Source of the DNA: Deltaproteobacteria bacterium
Lineage (GTDB): Bacteria > Desulfobacterota > Desulfobacteria > Desulfobacterales > Desulfatibacillaceae
Assembly (NCBI GenBank): GCA_019308705.1
Contig: JAFDHW010000175.1
Location: forward strand, 1-5,624
Length of the DNA stretch: 5,624 nucleotides
Reading direction: 5' to 3'
Below are positions 1 through 5,510 of this stretch, piece by piece. Position 1 is the stretch's first letter, and every line of letters begins with the position of its first letter. The position numbers and the translations under genes are program-made. The notes under the pieces were generated by a model that saw nothing but the letters and a program-made list of their open reading frames with translations, was not told the DNA's origin and ran no database searches.

Positions 1-416
1 TCGGAAAAAAAGTAGGCGTAGCGGGGGGCGGCCCCGCTTTGGCGTAAAAAATCCTCCACCAGTTCCAGGTAGGTGTTTTCCAGGCCCCGCAGGATGCGGC
101 CGCAGGCCAAAAACATGGGGCAGCGCTTTTCCACGCCCTCGCAGGGGGGCGTGGCCAGCCCCTGGGTGAAATAGGGGCATCCCAGGTCCTGGAGGTCGCC
201 GATGGCCCTGGTCACCCTGGCCTGGTCCTCCCGGGAGAGGACCTTGAAGGTGGTGTCGGACTCGGCCAGGTTGGTGAAGTGCTTCACCGCGTGGGAGCGG
301 AGCTTCTCCTCCTTGCGGAAGAGTATCACCTTCAGGGTGTTCCCCCGTTCGGCGGCCCCGGCCGGGCCCGCGCCGAACAGGTCGATCCGGCGGTAGCGCT
401 CGTGGCCGTCGCTCAT
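1..416 (-). CDS. Four-cysteine protein of unknown function (C-terminus cut off by window edge)
   Basis: The first 138 residues are visible and the frame is still open at base 1, so the real length is unknown. I do not recognise the family. The N-terminal part is polar and charged, with the short hydrophobic stretch KVILFRKEEK near residues 29-38. The notable feature is four cysteines in the second half, C80, C92, C99 and C105 (spacing C-x11-C-x6-C-x5-C), within a segment containing CEGVEKRCPMFLACG. Such a cluster could bind zinc or an iron-sulfur cluster, but no named motif fits. There is no signal peptide or membrane segment in the visible part. The ATG overlaps the stop codon of the upstream gene as ATGA (413-416). 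No strong Shine-Dalgarno is seen, so translational coupling to that gene is likely. Codon use matches the neighbours. It is clearly a real gene, but its function is unassigned. Confidence 0.8.
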   Translation of the reverse strand, partial: MSDGHERYRRIDLFGAGPAGAAERGNTLKVILFRKEEKLRSHAVKHFTNLAESDTTFKVLSREDQARVTRAIGDLQDLGCPYFTQGLATPPCEGVEKRCPMFLACGRILRGLENTYLELVEDFLRQSGAAPRYAYFFS

Positions 417-982
417 GGGGATTCGCCGTGCCCGCCGCCCTGTTGGGCAAGGCAGCGGGAATAAAGGATGGAAAACTTGTCCAGGGCCCGTGAAAGCCGC
501 TCATCGCCGGCTTCGGGCGTTCGACCCAGGAAGTGCTCCCGCACCAGGGCGGCGTCCGCGGGGTGGGTCTGGGACAACAGGGAAAGGGCCCGGGTCCCGG
601 CCGCGGCCTCGGGCGAGGATTCCGGTTTGGCCCCGCCATAGATGATCTCCAAGGCGGCGGGGTCCTCGGCCGCTTTCCGCGCCTTTTTGCCCAGCCGGTT
701 ATCCCGCAGAAAGGATTCCGCTTCCGCAAGGAGAAAGGCGCACAGGGGCACCGCCCCGTCGTAGGACTCCAGGGCGCGGCTTTGTAGCAAATGCTCCCAG
801 AAGCCCCGCTCCGCGGCTTCGGGGTTCCCGGCGTCCGGGTCCATCCGGCGGGAAAGGAAGGCCCGGACGGTGTTGCCGTACAGGCTATACAGCCCCGCCG
901 CGCCCCGGGAGCGTTTTTCGGGGTCTTGCGAGGTGGCGGCCCGCGCGTGTTCCAGGTCCCTGCGAAGCGAAGGGGCGTCCAT
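413..982 (-). CDS. Sigma-70-like (ECF-type) protein, degenerate
   Basis: A 189-residue soluble protein. Residues 31-103 read like sigma-70 region 2. LYSLYGNTVRAFLSRR (31-46) resembles the first helix. NPEAAERGFWEHLL (53-66) sits where ECF factors have the DAEDL-x-QE-x-F-x-x-LL core-binding and -10 helix. AFLLAEAESFLRDNRLGKKARK (82-103) resembles the AFL-x(n)-NFLRD-x-R-x(n)-RK end of that region. Residues 130-180 could be a shortened region 4, ending in a helix near RALDKFSILYSRC, but the helix-turn-helix is poorly preserved. This similarity is judged by eye. The protein could be a divergent sigma factor, a sigma-derived regulator, or an unrelated helical protein. I chose the ATG at 982: GGCAGG lies 6 nt upstream, whereas the ATG at 988 and the TTG at 1012 lack a well-placed site. 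It follows the E1-like gene after 63 bp and overlaps the next start by 4 nt, suggesting one operon. The tail QQGGGHGESP looks disordered. Confidence 0.8.
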   Translation of the reverse strand: MDAPSLRRDLEHARAATSQDPEKRSRGAAGLYSLYGNTVRAFLSRRMDPDAGNPEAAERGFWEHLLQSRALESYDGAVPLCAFLLAEAESFLRDNRLGKKARKAAEDPAALEIIYGGAKPESSPEAAAGTRALSLLSQTHPADAALVREHFLGRTPEAGDERLSRALDKFSILYSRCLAQQGGGHGESP

Positions 983-988
983 GTTCAT

Positions 989-1043
989 CCTGCCGGGAAA
1001 AAAAGTTGCCAACCAAATACAAGATGGAGCAAATTCAGGCAGG
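989..1043 (-). promoter_or_regulatory. Possible hairpin masking the ribosome binding site of the sigma-like gene
   Basis: Read on the minus strand, CCTGCC lies three bases after the stop codon of the E1-like gene and is perfectly complementary to GGCAGG, which is the ribosome binding site of the sigma-like gene (6 nt before its ATG). The six base pairs would enclose 43 nt that contain a run of seven T. A ribosome finishing the upstream gene would cover the first arm and free the second. This suggests translational coupling, but six pairs over a long loop could arise by chance. Confidence 0.25.
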
Positions 1044-1045
1044 TG

Positions 1046-2032
1046 TCAAAAAGGGAGCCGCGGCGGCCGCTGGGGCTTTTTCGCGGCTCTGCGCTTTTTC
1101 TCCCGCGCGGTCATGCGCTTTTGGAACCGCGAAAACCACAGGTCCTGGGCCTTTTCCATGGCCCGGCCCAGGGGGCCCTGGAACAGGGCGTAGCCAAGCC
1201 TCCGCTGCCAGGCCAGCAAGGTTTGCACCGAGGGGGCGTTGACCCGGTTCTTTTTGATGCCTTCGGCGGTGATGGTCCAGTAATGAGGGGTGGAGACGGG
1301 CTTCCACCGGCCGGAGAGGAGTTTCACCGCCTCCAGGGCCCCCAGGGACGCGGCGGTCCACACCACGGGCGCGATCTGGGCCAGGGGCGCCTCGCCGGAG
1401 AGGTAGGACCGGTAATAGTCCATCTTCCAGTTGCCCAGGGGCACGTAATAGTAGGTGCCCAAGCGGTACTTGGGCGTGTTGAGCATGGCGGAGAGTTCCT
1501 CGTAGGTGGGAAGGGGCGGCACGCCCTCCACGTCCTCCACGGTGGGGCCTTCCGGGCCGATGATGGTGACGTTGGCCCAGGTGCCCGAGGGAAACACCAG
1601 GAGCGCGGGCAGCCGGTTTCGCCTGGCCTGGCGGAACACCATGATGGAAAAGGCGAAATCGTCCGCCGCGGGGAACACCAGGTCCGCCCCCTCCATGAGC
1701 CGGGCGATCTCGGAAAGCGGCAGGTACTCCGGGTGGGCCTCCACCTCGGCTTCCGGGTTGATGGCGAGGATCTGTTCGGCGGTGACCTCGGCTTTGTTCC
1801 GGCCCAGGGTATCGGCAAAGCAGCCCATCTGGCGGTTCATGTTGGAGGGCTCGTACGCGTCGAAATCCACGAGCACGAATTTGCCCACCCCGCTCCGGGC
1901 CAGGGCGCAGGCCACGGCCCCGCCCACGCCGCCGCACCCCACCACCAGGATCTTGGCCGCCTTCAGGCGCTGTTGCTCTTCTTCGTCGAACACCCCGTAG
2001 TTGCGCTCGAAAAGCTCCTCGTATGTCGTCAT
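1046..2032 (-). CDS. HesA/MoeB/ThiF-type (E1-like) adenylyltransferase lacking catalytic and zinc cysteines
   Basis: A 328-residue cytoplasmic protein with an ATP-binding Rossmann fold. The family activates a C-terminal carboxylate as an acyl-adenylate. The nucleotide loop is VVGCGGVGG (30-38), preceded by R10 in the arginine position used by MoeB/ThiF. D56, N64, R67, K80 and D124 follow. The spacing R67-x12-K80-x43-D124 equals that of MoeB R73, K86 and D130, so adenylation chemistry looks intact. PVVWTAASLGALEAVKLLSG in the C-terminal third matches the helix after the crossover loop in this family. The only cysteines are C33, C42 and C71. There are no CxxC zinc pairs and no cysteine in the crossover region, so thioester formation as in MoeB or ThiF is unlikely. 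The last 30 residues are rich in Lys/Arg. The ATG is supported by AAGGA 5 nt upstream. It heads a probable three-gene operon. The substrate is unknown; no ubiquitin-like partner with a terminal GG is encoded in the window. Confidence 0.9.
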   Translation of the reverse strand: MTTYEELFERNYGVFDEEEQQRLKAAKILVVGCGGVGGAVACALARSGVGKFVLVDFDAYEPSNMNRQMGCFADTLGRNKAEVTAEQILAINPEAEVEAHPEYLPLSEIARLMEGADLVFPAADDFAFSIMVFRQARRNRLPALLVFPSGTWANVTIIGPEGPTVEDVEGVPPLPTYEELSAMLNTPKYRLGTYYYVPLGNWKMDYYRSYLSGEAPLAQIAPVVWTAASLGALEAVKLLSGRWKPVSTPHYWTITAEGIKKNRVNAPSVQTLLAWQRRLGYALFQGPLGRAMEKAQDLWFSRFQKRMTAREKKRRAAKKPQRPPRLPF

Positions 2033-2070
2033 GCCGTTCCTTGTCCAAAATCCTTCGATGGTCCCGGGGC

Positions 2071-2098
2071 GCCTTGCCCGGATTGTTCACGAGTCCGA
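2071..2098 (+). repeat. Dispersed repeat, copy 1
   Basis: This 28-nt stretch matches 5511-5538 at 25 of 28 positions in the same orientation; the differences fall at repeat positions 5, 15 and 25. The shared core is CCCGGATT-[G/A]-TTCACGAG. It lies 38 nt upstream of the E1-like gene's start codon, in the mRNA leader if the promoter is further upstream. Only the left end of the larger element at 5511-5624 is present. The sequence after 2098 does not match and does not form the long hairpin. Confidence 0.7.
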
Positions 2099-2131
2099 AG
2101 GGTGAAAGATTCCGCCAATGGCGAAATTCCT

Positions 2132-2218
2132 TCAAAAAAAAGCCGAGCGTATTTTCCGGTCGTCCGCCAATAACCCTTCTAAAATATTAGATATATTCTG
2201 TTCAACGAAATTTTTCAT
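2132..2218 (-). CDS. Possible 28-codon small ORF in AT-rich leader
   Basis: An ATG at 2218 opens 28 codons ending in TGA inside a run of eight T. The peptide begins MKNFVEQNISNILEGLLADD and ends with a basic stretch and two phenylalanines. It is mildly amphipathic, with no signal peptide. AAGG lies 11 nt upstream, farther than is ideal. The codons are AT-rich, unlike every other gene here, as expected of an AT-rich intergenic region. It precedes the E1-like gene by about 100 nt and could be a leader peptide, a short protein, a gene remnant or chance. At this length chance is the most likely explanation. Confidence 0.2.
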   Translation of the reverse strand: MKNFVEQNISNILEGLLADDRKIRSAFF

Positions 2219-2230
2219 GAATAATTCGGC

Positions 2231-2259
2231 CTTATTTCAAAATCCGGGAAAAATGGCAA
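2231..2259 (-). promoter_or_regulatory. Candidate sigma-70-type promoter for the E1-like operon
   Basis: On the minus strand TTGCCA (2259-2254, five of six to TTGACA) is followed after 17 nt by AATAAG (2236-2231, four of six to TATAAT). It sits at the edge of the AT-rich stretch between the TPR gene and the E1-like gene. Transcription would begin near 2224 and leave a leader of about 190 nt that contains the small ORF and the repeat. It overlaps the weak terminator of the preceding gene. The match is modest and other start points in the AT-rich region are equally possible. Confidence 0.25.
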
Positions 2260-2267
2260 CAACCCGG
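2239..2267 (-). terminator. Weak intrinsic terminator after the GT-C/TPR gene
   Basis: Directly after the TGA of the TPR gene, the minus strand reads CCGGG, a 14-nt loop, then CCCGG and ATTTTG. The stem is only five pairs, although all are G-C, and the T run is short. The position immediately downstream of the gene favours a terminator. It is followed by the AT-rich region where a new promoter may lie. Confidence 0.35.
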
Positions 2268-4520
2268 TCATGGCCCGCACTCGGTTTCCATCCACCGGCT
2301 GGTGCGGCGGGCGGCGTCCGGGTCCAGGGCCCGGAGCCTTTCCAGAGCCTTTTGGGCCTTTGCCCCTTCCCCGGCCAGGCACAAGGCCTGGGCCAGGTGC
2401 TTGTGGGCGGCGGGGTTGTCCGGCCCGGCTTTTACGGCCCGGGAGAACACGTCCACGGCCTGGCGAAAGTGTCCCATGTGGAGGAGGGTCACCCCCAAAT
2501 CGTTCAACGCGCCCCGGTGCCCCGGGTTCGTCTCCAGGACCTCCTGGAAGCGCTCGACCGCCTTTTCCCGCTCCCCGGCCGCGGCCAGGGCCAGGGCCAG
2601 TTCGTAGGTGATCGTGGGATCGCCGGGCAGCAGGTCAAGGGCCTTGCCCAGGTGCCCGGCCGCATCCTGCCCCCGGTCCATGGCCAGAAGGCTTTTGCCC
2701 AGGTACCGGTGGATTTCCGCAAAAAGGTATTGTTGATATTCCGCGCCTTCTTCCTCTTCCGTGCCCGGTTCGCCGTTGGCAAAGCCGGAAGGGTGGTCCC
2801 CGCCGTGAAGGAGGAAGTCCGGGTGATTCTTTCCTTGCTCCCGGCCCTTGGGGGGCGTCTCCATCGCCCCCAGGGCCTGCTGAAAAAGGTCCGCGGCCTG
2901 GGCGTAGTCTCCTGTCTGGTAAAAGGTCAGGCCCAGGCCGTAGAGGGGTTCGGGCAGCCCGGGCGCTTTCTGGACCGCCCGGGCAAAGGGGACCAGGGCT
3001 TCCGTGGGCCGCCCCGCCGCGGCCAGGGCCATGCCCAGGGCGTGGAGGTACACGGTGTTGTCCTCCAGTTCCGCCGCACGGTACAGGTGGAGGACTCCTT
3101 CCCCGAACCGGCCTTCCCGGATGAGCATGGCCCCCAGGTTGTAATGGCCCTGGGCCACGGCCGGGGCCAGTTCCACCACCTTCCGGCGGTATTCCATGGC
3201 TTTTTCCCGGTCCCCGCGGGATTCGCATATCCTGGCCAGGTTCCCGTAGGCGATCCAGGCTTCGGGGTTTTTTTCCAGCGTACGGACCCACAGGGTCTCG
3301 AAATCCGTAAAATCCGCGTTCCTGGACCAGGAAGCCCCGCAGAGGAGCGCCAGGGCCGCCGTCGCCAGCGCAACCCCGGCTACGGGGGCCAGGCGCGGCG
3401 CCCTGGGGGATACCCATCGCCGCCAAGCCAGGGTCGCCGCTCCCGCGGCCAGGGCGAAAAGCCCCAGGCTGGCCAGGTACTGGAAATGGTCCGCAAAGGT
3501 GGCGTACAGAAACGGGTACACGTCAAAGAAGCCCAGGGCCGGAAACAGGGTGGCCGTGAACCAGGCCAGGGCCGCGAAGGGCCCCCTGCCGAGCCGGTCC
3601 CGCCAGATCCAGGTCAGGACGAGTGCCGCCGCAGCCCCGACGGGGTAAAGGTAATGAAGCGCGTTGCCCGGGTCCGGGGTGAACCGGGGGTAGATGAACA
3701 CCAGGGGGTGGGGCCAGCAAAGCTTCTGCGCGTAGAAGAACAGGGCCCTTCCGGCCAGGATCACCCGCTGGAGCATGGAAAGGCTCCACGCCGGGCCGGC
3801 GGCTCCCACGTGGGTTTTTTCCATCCACAGGGTCAAAAGTCCGAAAACCAGGCCCAGCACGGCCCACCCCGCCAGGCCGCGGGCCTGGCGGGGGCGGATT
3901 TCTCCCTTGGCGTACCAGAGGACAAAACCCGCGCCAACGGCCAGGGTGGCGGCCACGGTCTTGGAAAAAAGGGCCAGGACAAAGAGCAGCGTGGCCAGGG
4001 CGAACCAACCCCGGCTTCGTTCGGGCTCATCCGGGCCGGCCCCGAACCGGTCCAGCAGGCACAGCGCCGCTCCCAGGGAAAACACGCCCGAGAGCAGGTT
4101 CTTTCTTTCCGCAACCCAGGCCACGGTTTCCACCTGCACCGGGTGCACGGCGAAAAGGGCCGCGGCCAGAAAGGCCCCGGGCGCGTTCACCCGCCTCAGG
4201 ATGAGAAAGGCCAGGGTCGCGCACAGGGCGTGGAGCAGCACGTTCACCACGTGGAAAGCGGCGGGATTCAAGCCCCACAGCCGGTATTCCACCCAGAAGG
4301 TGGTGAACACCAGGGGATAATACTGGGGCGAGGCCGTGGGGGAGAGCCAGATGTCGGAAAGCCCTCCCGGGTTCAGGACCAGGGGATTCTTGTAGAGGTA
4401 GGAATCGTCGTCCCAGATGAACCCGTTGGACAAAGACGGGCCGTGGGCGGCCAAAACCAGCGCCACGAGGGCCAAGCAGGCGGCAAGGGTGGATTTGTGG
4501 AAGGAGACGGTCTTTGCCAT
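2268..4520 (-). CDS. TMTC/PMT-like GT-C membrane glycosyltransferase with C-terminal TPR domain
   Basis: A 750-residue integral membrane protein. Residues 1-400 carry about 11-12 hydrophobic segments (for example 12-25, 93-109, 115-128, 142-156, 172-203, 216-232, 288-306, 315-332, 349-366, 378-396). The first outer loop has NGFIWDDDSYL (32-42); acidic residues here are catalytic in GT-C enzymes. Next come QYYPL (66-70), HPVQVETVAWVAERKNLLS (126-144) and an R-x(n)-YAQKLCWP-x(n)-YPR stretch (252-279), patterns shared with TMTC/PMT-type O-glycosyltransferases and their bacterial TPR relatives. About eight TPRs fill 411-734, broken by an insert at about 556-594. By family, it would transfer a lipid-linked sugar to exported protein at the outer face of the inner membrane; the substrate is unknown. 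The ATG at 4520 begins a good signal-anchor helix. Its ribosome binding site is weak (GGA 4 nt upstream). The frame stays open for 312 more codons upstream, but that is shadow of the crotonase gene and its spacer. The upstream spacer of 95 bp shows no terminator, so co-transcription with the crotonase is possible. Confidence 0.88.
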   Translation of the reverse strand: MAKTVSFHKSTLAACLALVALVLAAHGPSLSNGFIWDDDSYLYKNPLVLNPGGLSDIWLSPTASPQYYPLVFTTFWVEYRLWGLNPAAFHVVNVLLHALCATLAFLILRRVNAPGAFLAAALFAVHPVQVETVAWVAERKNLLSGVFSLGAALCLLDRFGAGPDEPERSRGWFALATLLFVLALFSKTVAATLAVGAGFVLWYAKGEIRPRQARGLAGWAVLGLVFGLLTLWMEKTHVGAAGPAWSLSMLQRVILAGRALFFYAQKLCWPHPLVFIYPRFTPDPGNALHYLYPVGAAAALVLTWIWRDRLGRGPFAALAWFTATLFPALGFFDVYPFLYATFADHFQYLASLGLFALAAGAATLAWRRWVSPRAPRLAPVAGVALATAALALLCGASWSRNADFTDFETLWVRTLEKNPEAWIAYGNLARICESRGDREKAMEYRRKVVELAPAVAQGHYNLGAMLIREGRFGEGVLHLYRAAELEDNTVYLHALGMALAAAGRPTEALVPFARAVQKAPGLPEPLYGLGLTFYQTGDYAQAADLFQQALGAMETPPKGREQGKNHPDFLLHGGDHPSGFANGEPGTEEEEGAEYQQYLFAEIHRYLGKSLLAMDRGQDAAGHLGKALDLLPGDPTITYELALALAAAGEREKAVERFQEVLETNPGHRGALNDLGVTLLHMGHFRQAVDVFSRAVKAGPDNPAAHKHLAQALCLAGEGAKAQKALERLRALDPDAARRTSRWMETECGP

Positions 4521-4615
4521 GGGGTCCGGGGCCGCTTTTTTTGGGGGATACCGGCAACCCCAGACTACCTCAAAACCCCCGGCCAAGGAAAGAAGCAGGC
4601 CAAATTGACGGCCTG

Positions 4616-5434
4616 TCAGTCCTCCGGCTCCGGGAACACGGGCTCCTTTTTCTCCAGGAAGGCGGCGACGCCGTGGGCGCACTCGCCCGCGGCGATGAGC
4701 TCCGAAGCGGTTTGCGCCTCCAGGTCCAGGGCCTGTTGGAGGGAGAGGTCCGGGATCCTGCGGATCACGGAAAGGGCGTGGCGCACGGCCAGGGGGCCGT
4801 TTCTCGCAATCTCCCGGGCCAGGCACAGGGCATGGGCAAGGGCGTCGCCGGGCTCGGAAACCCGGTTCACCAGGCCCAGGGAAAGCGCCTCGGCCGCGTC
4901 CACGGCCCTGGCGGTGAGGATAAGGTCCGCGGCCACGGAGGTTCCCGCCAGCCGGGCCAGGGCGGGCACCCCGCCCCAGTCGGGCATCAGCCCCAGGCGC
5001 ACCTCGGAAAACCGGATCTTCGCCCGGGCGTCCATGACCCGAAGGTCGCACTGCACGGCCAGCTCCGCGCCGCCTCCGTGGGCGTCGCCGTTGATGGCCG
5101 CGATGACGGGAACCGGCAGGGAAACCAGGGAGCGCACCGCGGCGGAAAGCCGGTCTATGAGCTTGCGCACCGGCGCGGGGTCGTGTTTCTCCATCGCCTT
5201 GATGAGCCCGGAAACCTGGGGGTTTTCCGGGTTCACGTCCATGCCCGCGCAAAAGGCCCGGTCCCCGGCTCCCGTGACCACCACGGCCCGGGGCGGACGG
5301 GCTGCGAGCTTTTTTGCCGCCTCCTCCAGGGAACTCCACATGGTTTCGTCCATGGCGTTCCTTTTTTCCGGCCGATCCAGGACCACCACGCCCACGCCGT
5401 CCTTTTCCTCCACACGCACCCCATAGTCCGCCAT
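4616..5434 (-). CDS. Enoyl-CoA hydratase/isomerase (crotonase) family protein
   Basis: A 272-residue soluble protein of normal crotonase length. The family binds acyl-CoA thioesters and stabilises an enolate in an oxyanion hole; many members hydrate enoyl-CoA in beta-oxidation or aromatic degradation. RPEKRNAMD (21-29) is the usual N-terminal signature, FCAGMD (61-66) gives one oxyanion amide, and NGDAHGGGAELA (115-126) gives the second. E124 and E144 (in FSEVRLGLMPDWGG) align with the two catalytic glutamates of enoyl-CoA hydratase, so a hydratase-type reaction is credible. MPDWGG in place of the common IPGAGG also occurs in isomerase-like members, so substrate and exact reaction stay open. 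The ATG at 5434 was chosen because GGAG lies 7 nt upstream and the protein then starts like its family. The frame extends to 5488, but that part crosses the terminator-like hairpin. The gene is followed after 95 bp by the GT-C/TPR gene, with no evident functional link. Confidence 0.93.
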   Translation of the reverse strand: MADYGVRVEEKDGVGVVVLDRPEKRNAMDETMWSSLEEAAKKLAARPPRAVVVTGAGDRAFCAGMDVNPENPQVSGLIKAMEKHDPAPVRKLIDRLSAAVRSLVSLPVPVIAAINGDAHGGGAELAVQCDLRVMDARAKIRFSEVRLGLMPDWGGVPALARLAGTSVAADLILTARAVDAAEALSLGLVNRVSEPGDALAHALCLAREIARNGPLAVRHALSVIRRIPDLSLQQALDLEAQTASELIAAGECAHGVAAFLEKKEPVFPEPED

Positions 5435-5457
5435 TGGTTTTCTCCGCCCTTTCCACG

Positions 5458-5486
5458 AAAAAGCCCCGGACCGTCCGGCCCGGGGC
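5458..5486 (-). terminator. Strong intrinsic terminator or attenuator in front of the crotonase gene
   Basis: On the minus strand GCCCCGG (5486-5480) pairs with CCGGGGC (5469-5463). Inside, one G-U and two C-G pairs close a four-base GGAC loop, giving a ten-pair GC-rich stem followed by five T (5462-5458). This is a textbook intrinsic terminator. The T run ends 23 nt before the crotonase ATG, and only the ribosome binding site fits between. It either ends a gene lying beyond the right edge or attenuates the crotonase transcript. Confidence 0.65.
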
Positions 5487-5510
5487 AAGGATTTCCCGGC
5501 GGCTTCCTTC

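Noticed and set aside
413..445. GGG near the C-terminus of the sigma-like protein as a ubiquitin-like E1 substrate tail
   Set aside because: The protein ends HGESP after the glycines, it has no beta-grasp-like pattern, and no protease gene is visible that would trim it.
983..1012. Upstream starts (TTG 1012, ATG 988) for the sigma-like protein
   Set aside because: Neither has a well-placed ribosome binding site, and the AGG needed by the ATG at 982 lies directly against the ATG at 988.
995..1035. T7 run between the E1-like and sigma-like genes as an intrinsic terminator
   Set aside because: The only stem directly before the T run is an interrupted TTGC/GCAA pairing that is too weak and short.
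1035..2135. Alternative 366-codon minus-strand frame starting at TTG 2135
   Set aside because: It overlaps the E1-like gene in another frame and is Arg/Gly-rich without motifs. The E1-like frame has clear catalytic residues and a ribosome binding site.
791..2173. Open plus-strand frame of 460 codons opposite the E1-like and sigma-like genes
   Set aside because: Its translation is Gly/His/Pro/Arg-rich low-complexity text with no family resemblance, while the minus strand encodes recognisable proteins. High GC at third positions suppresses antisense stops.
4521..4615. Hairpin TGGGG/CCCCA before the GT-C/TPR gene as a terminator
   Set aside because: On the minus strand the stem is followed by A residues, not T, and on the plus strand no T run follows it.
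2118..5426. Open plus-strand frame of 1102 codons opposite the TPR and crotonase genes
   Set aside because: Same GC-bias effect. It crosses two convincing minus-strand genes and their spacer, and shows no domain.
4521..5456. A 312-codon N-terminal extension of the GT-C/TPR protein
   Set aside because: The extension is Gly/Arg-rich frame-shadow of the crotonase gene and its spacer. The ATG at 4520 starts a normal membrane-anchor helix followed by the expected WDDD loop.
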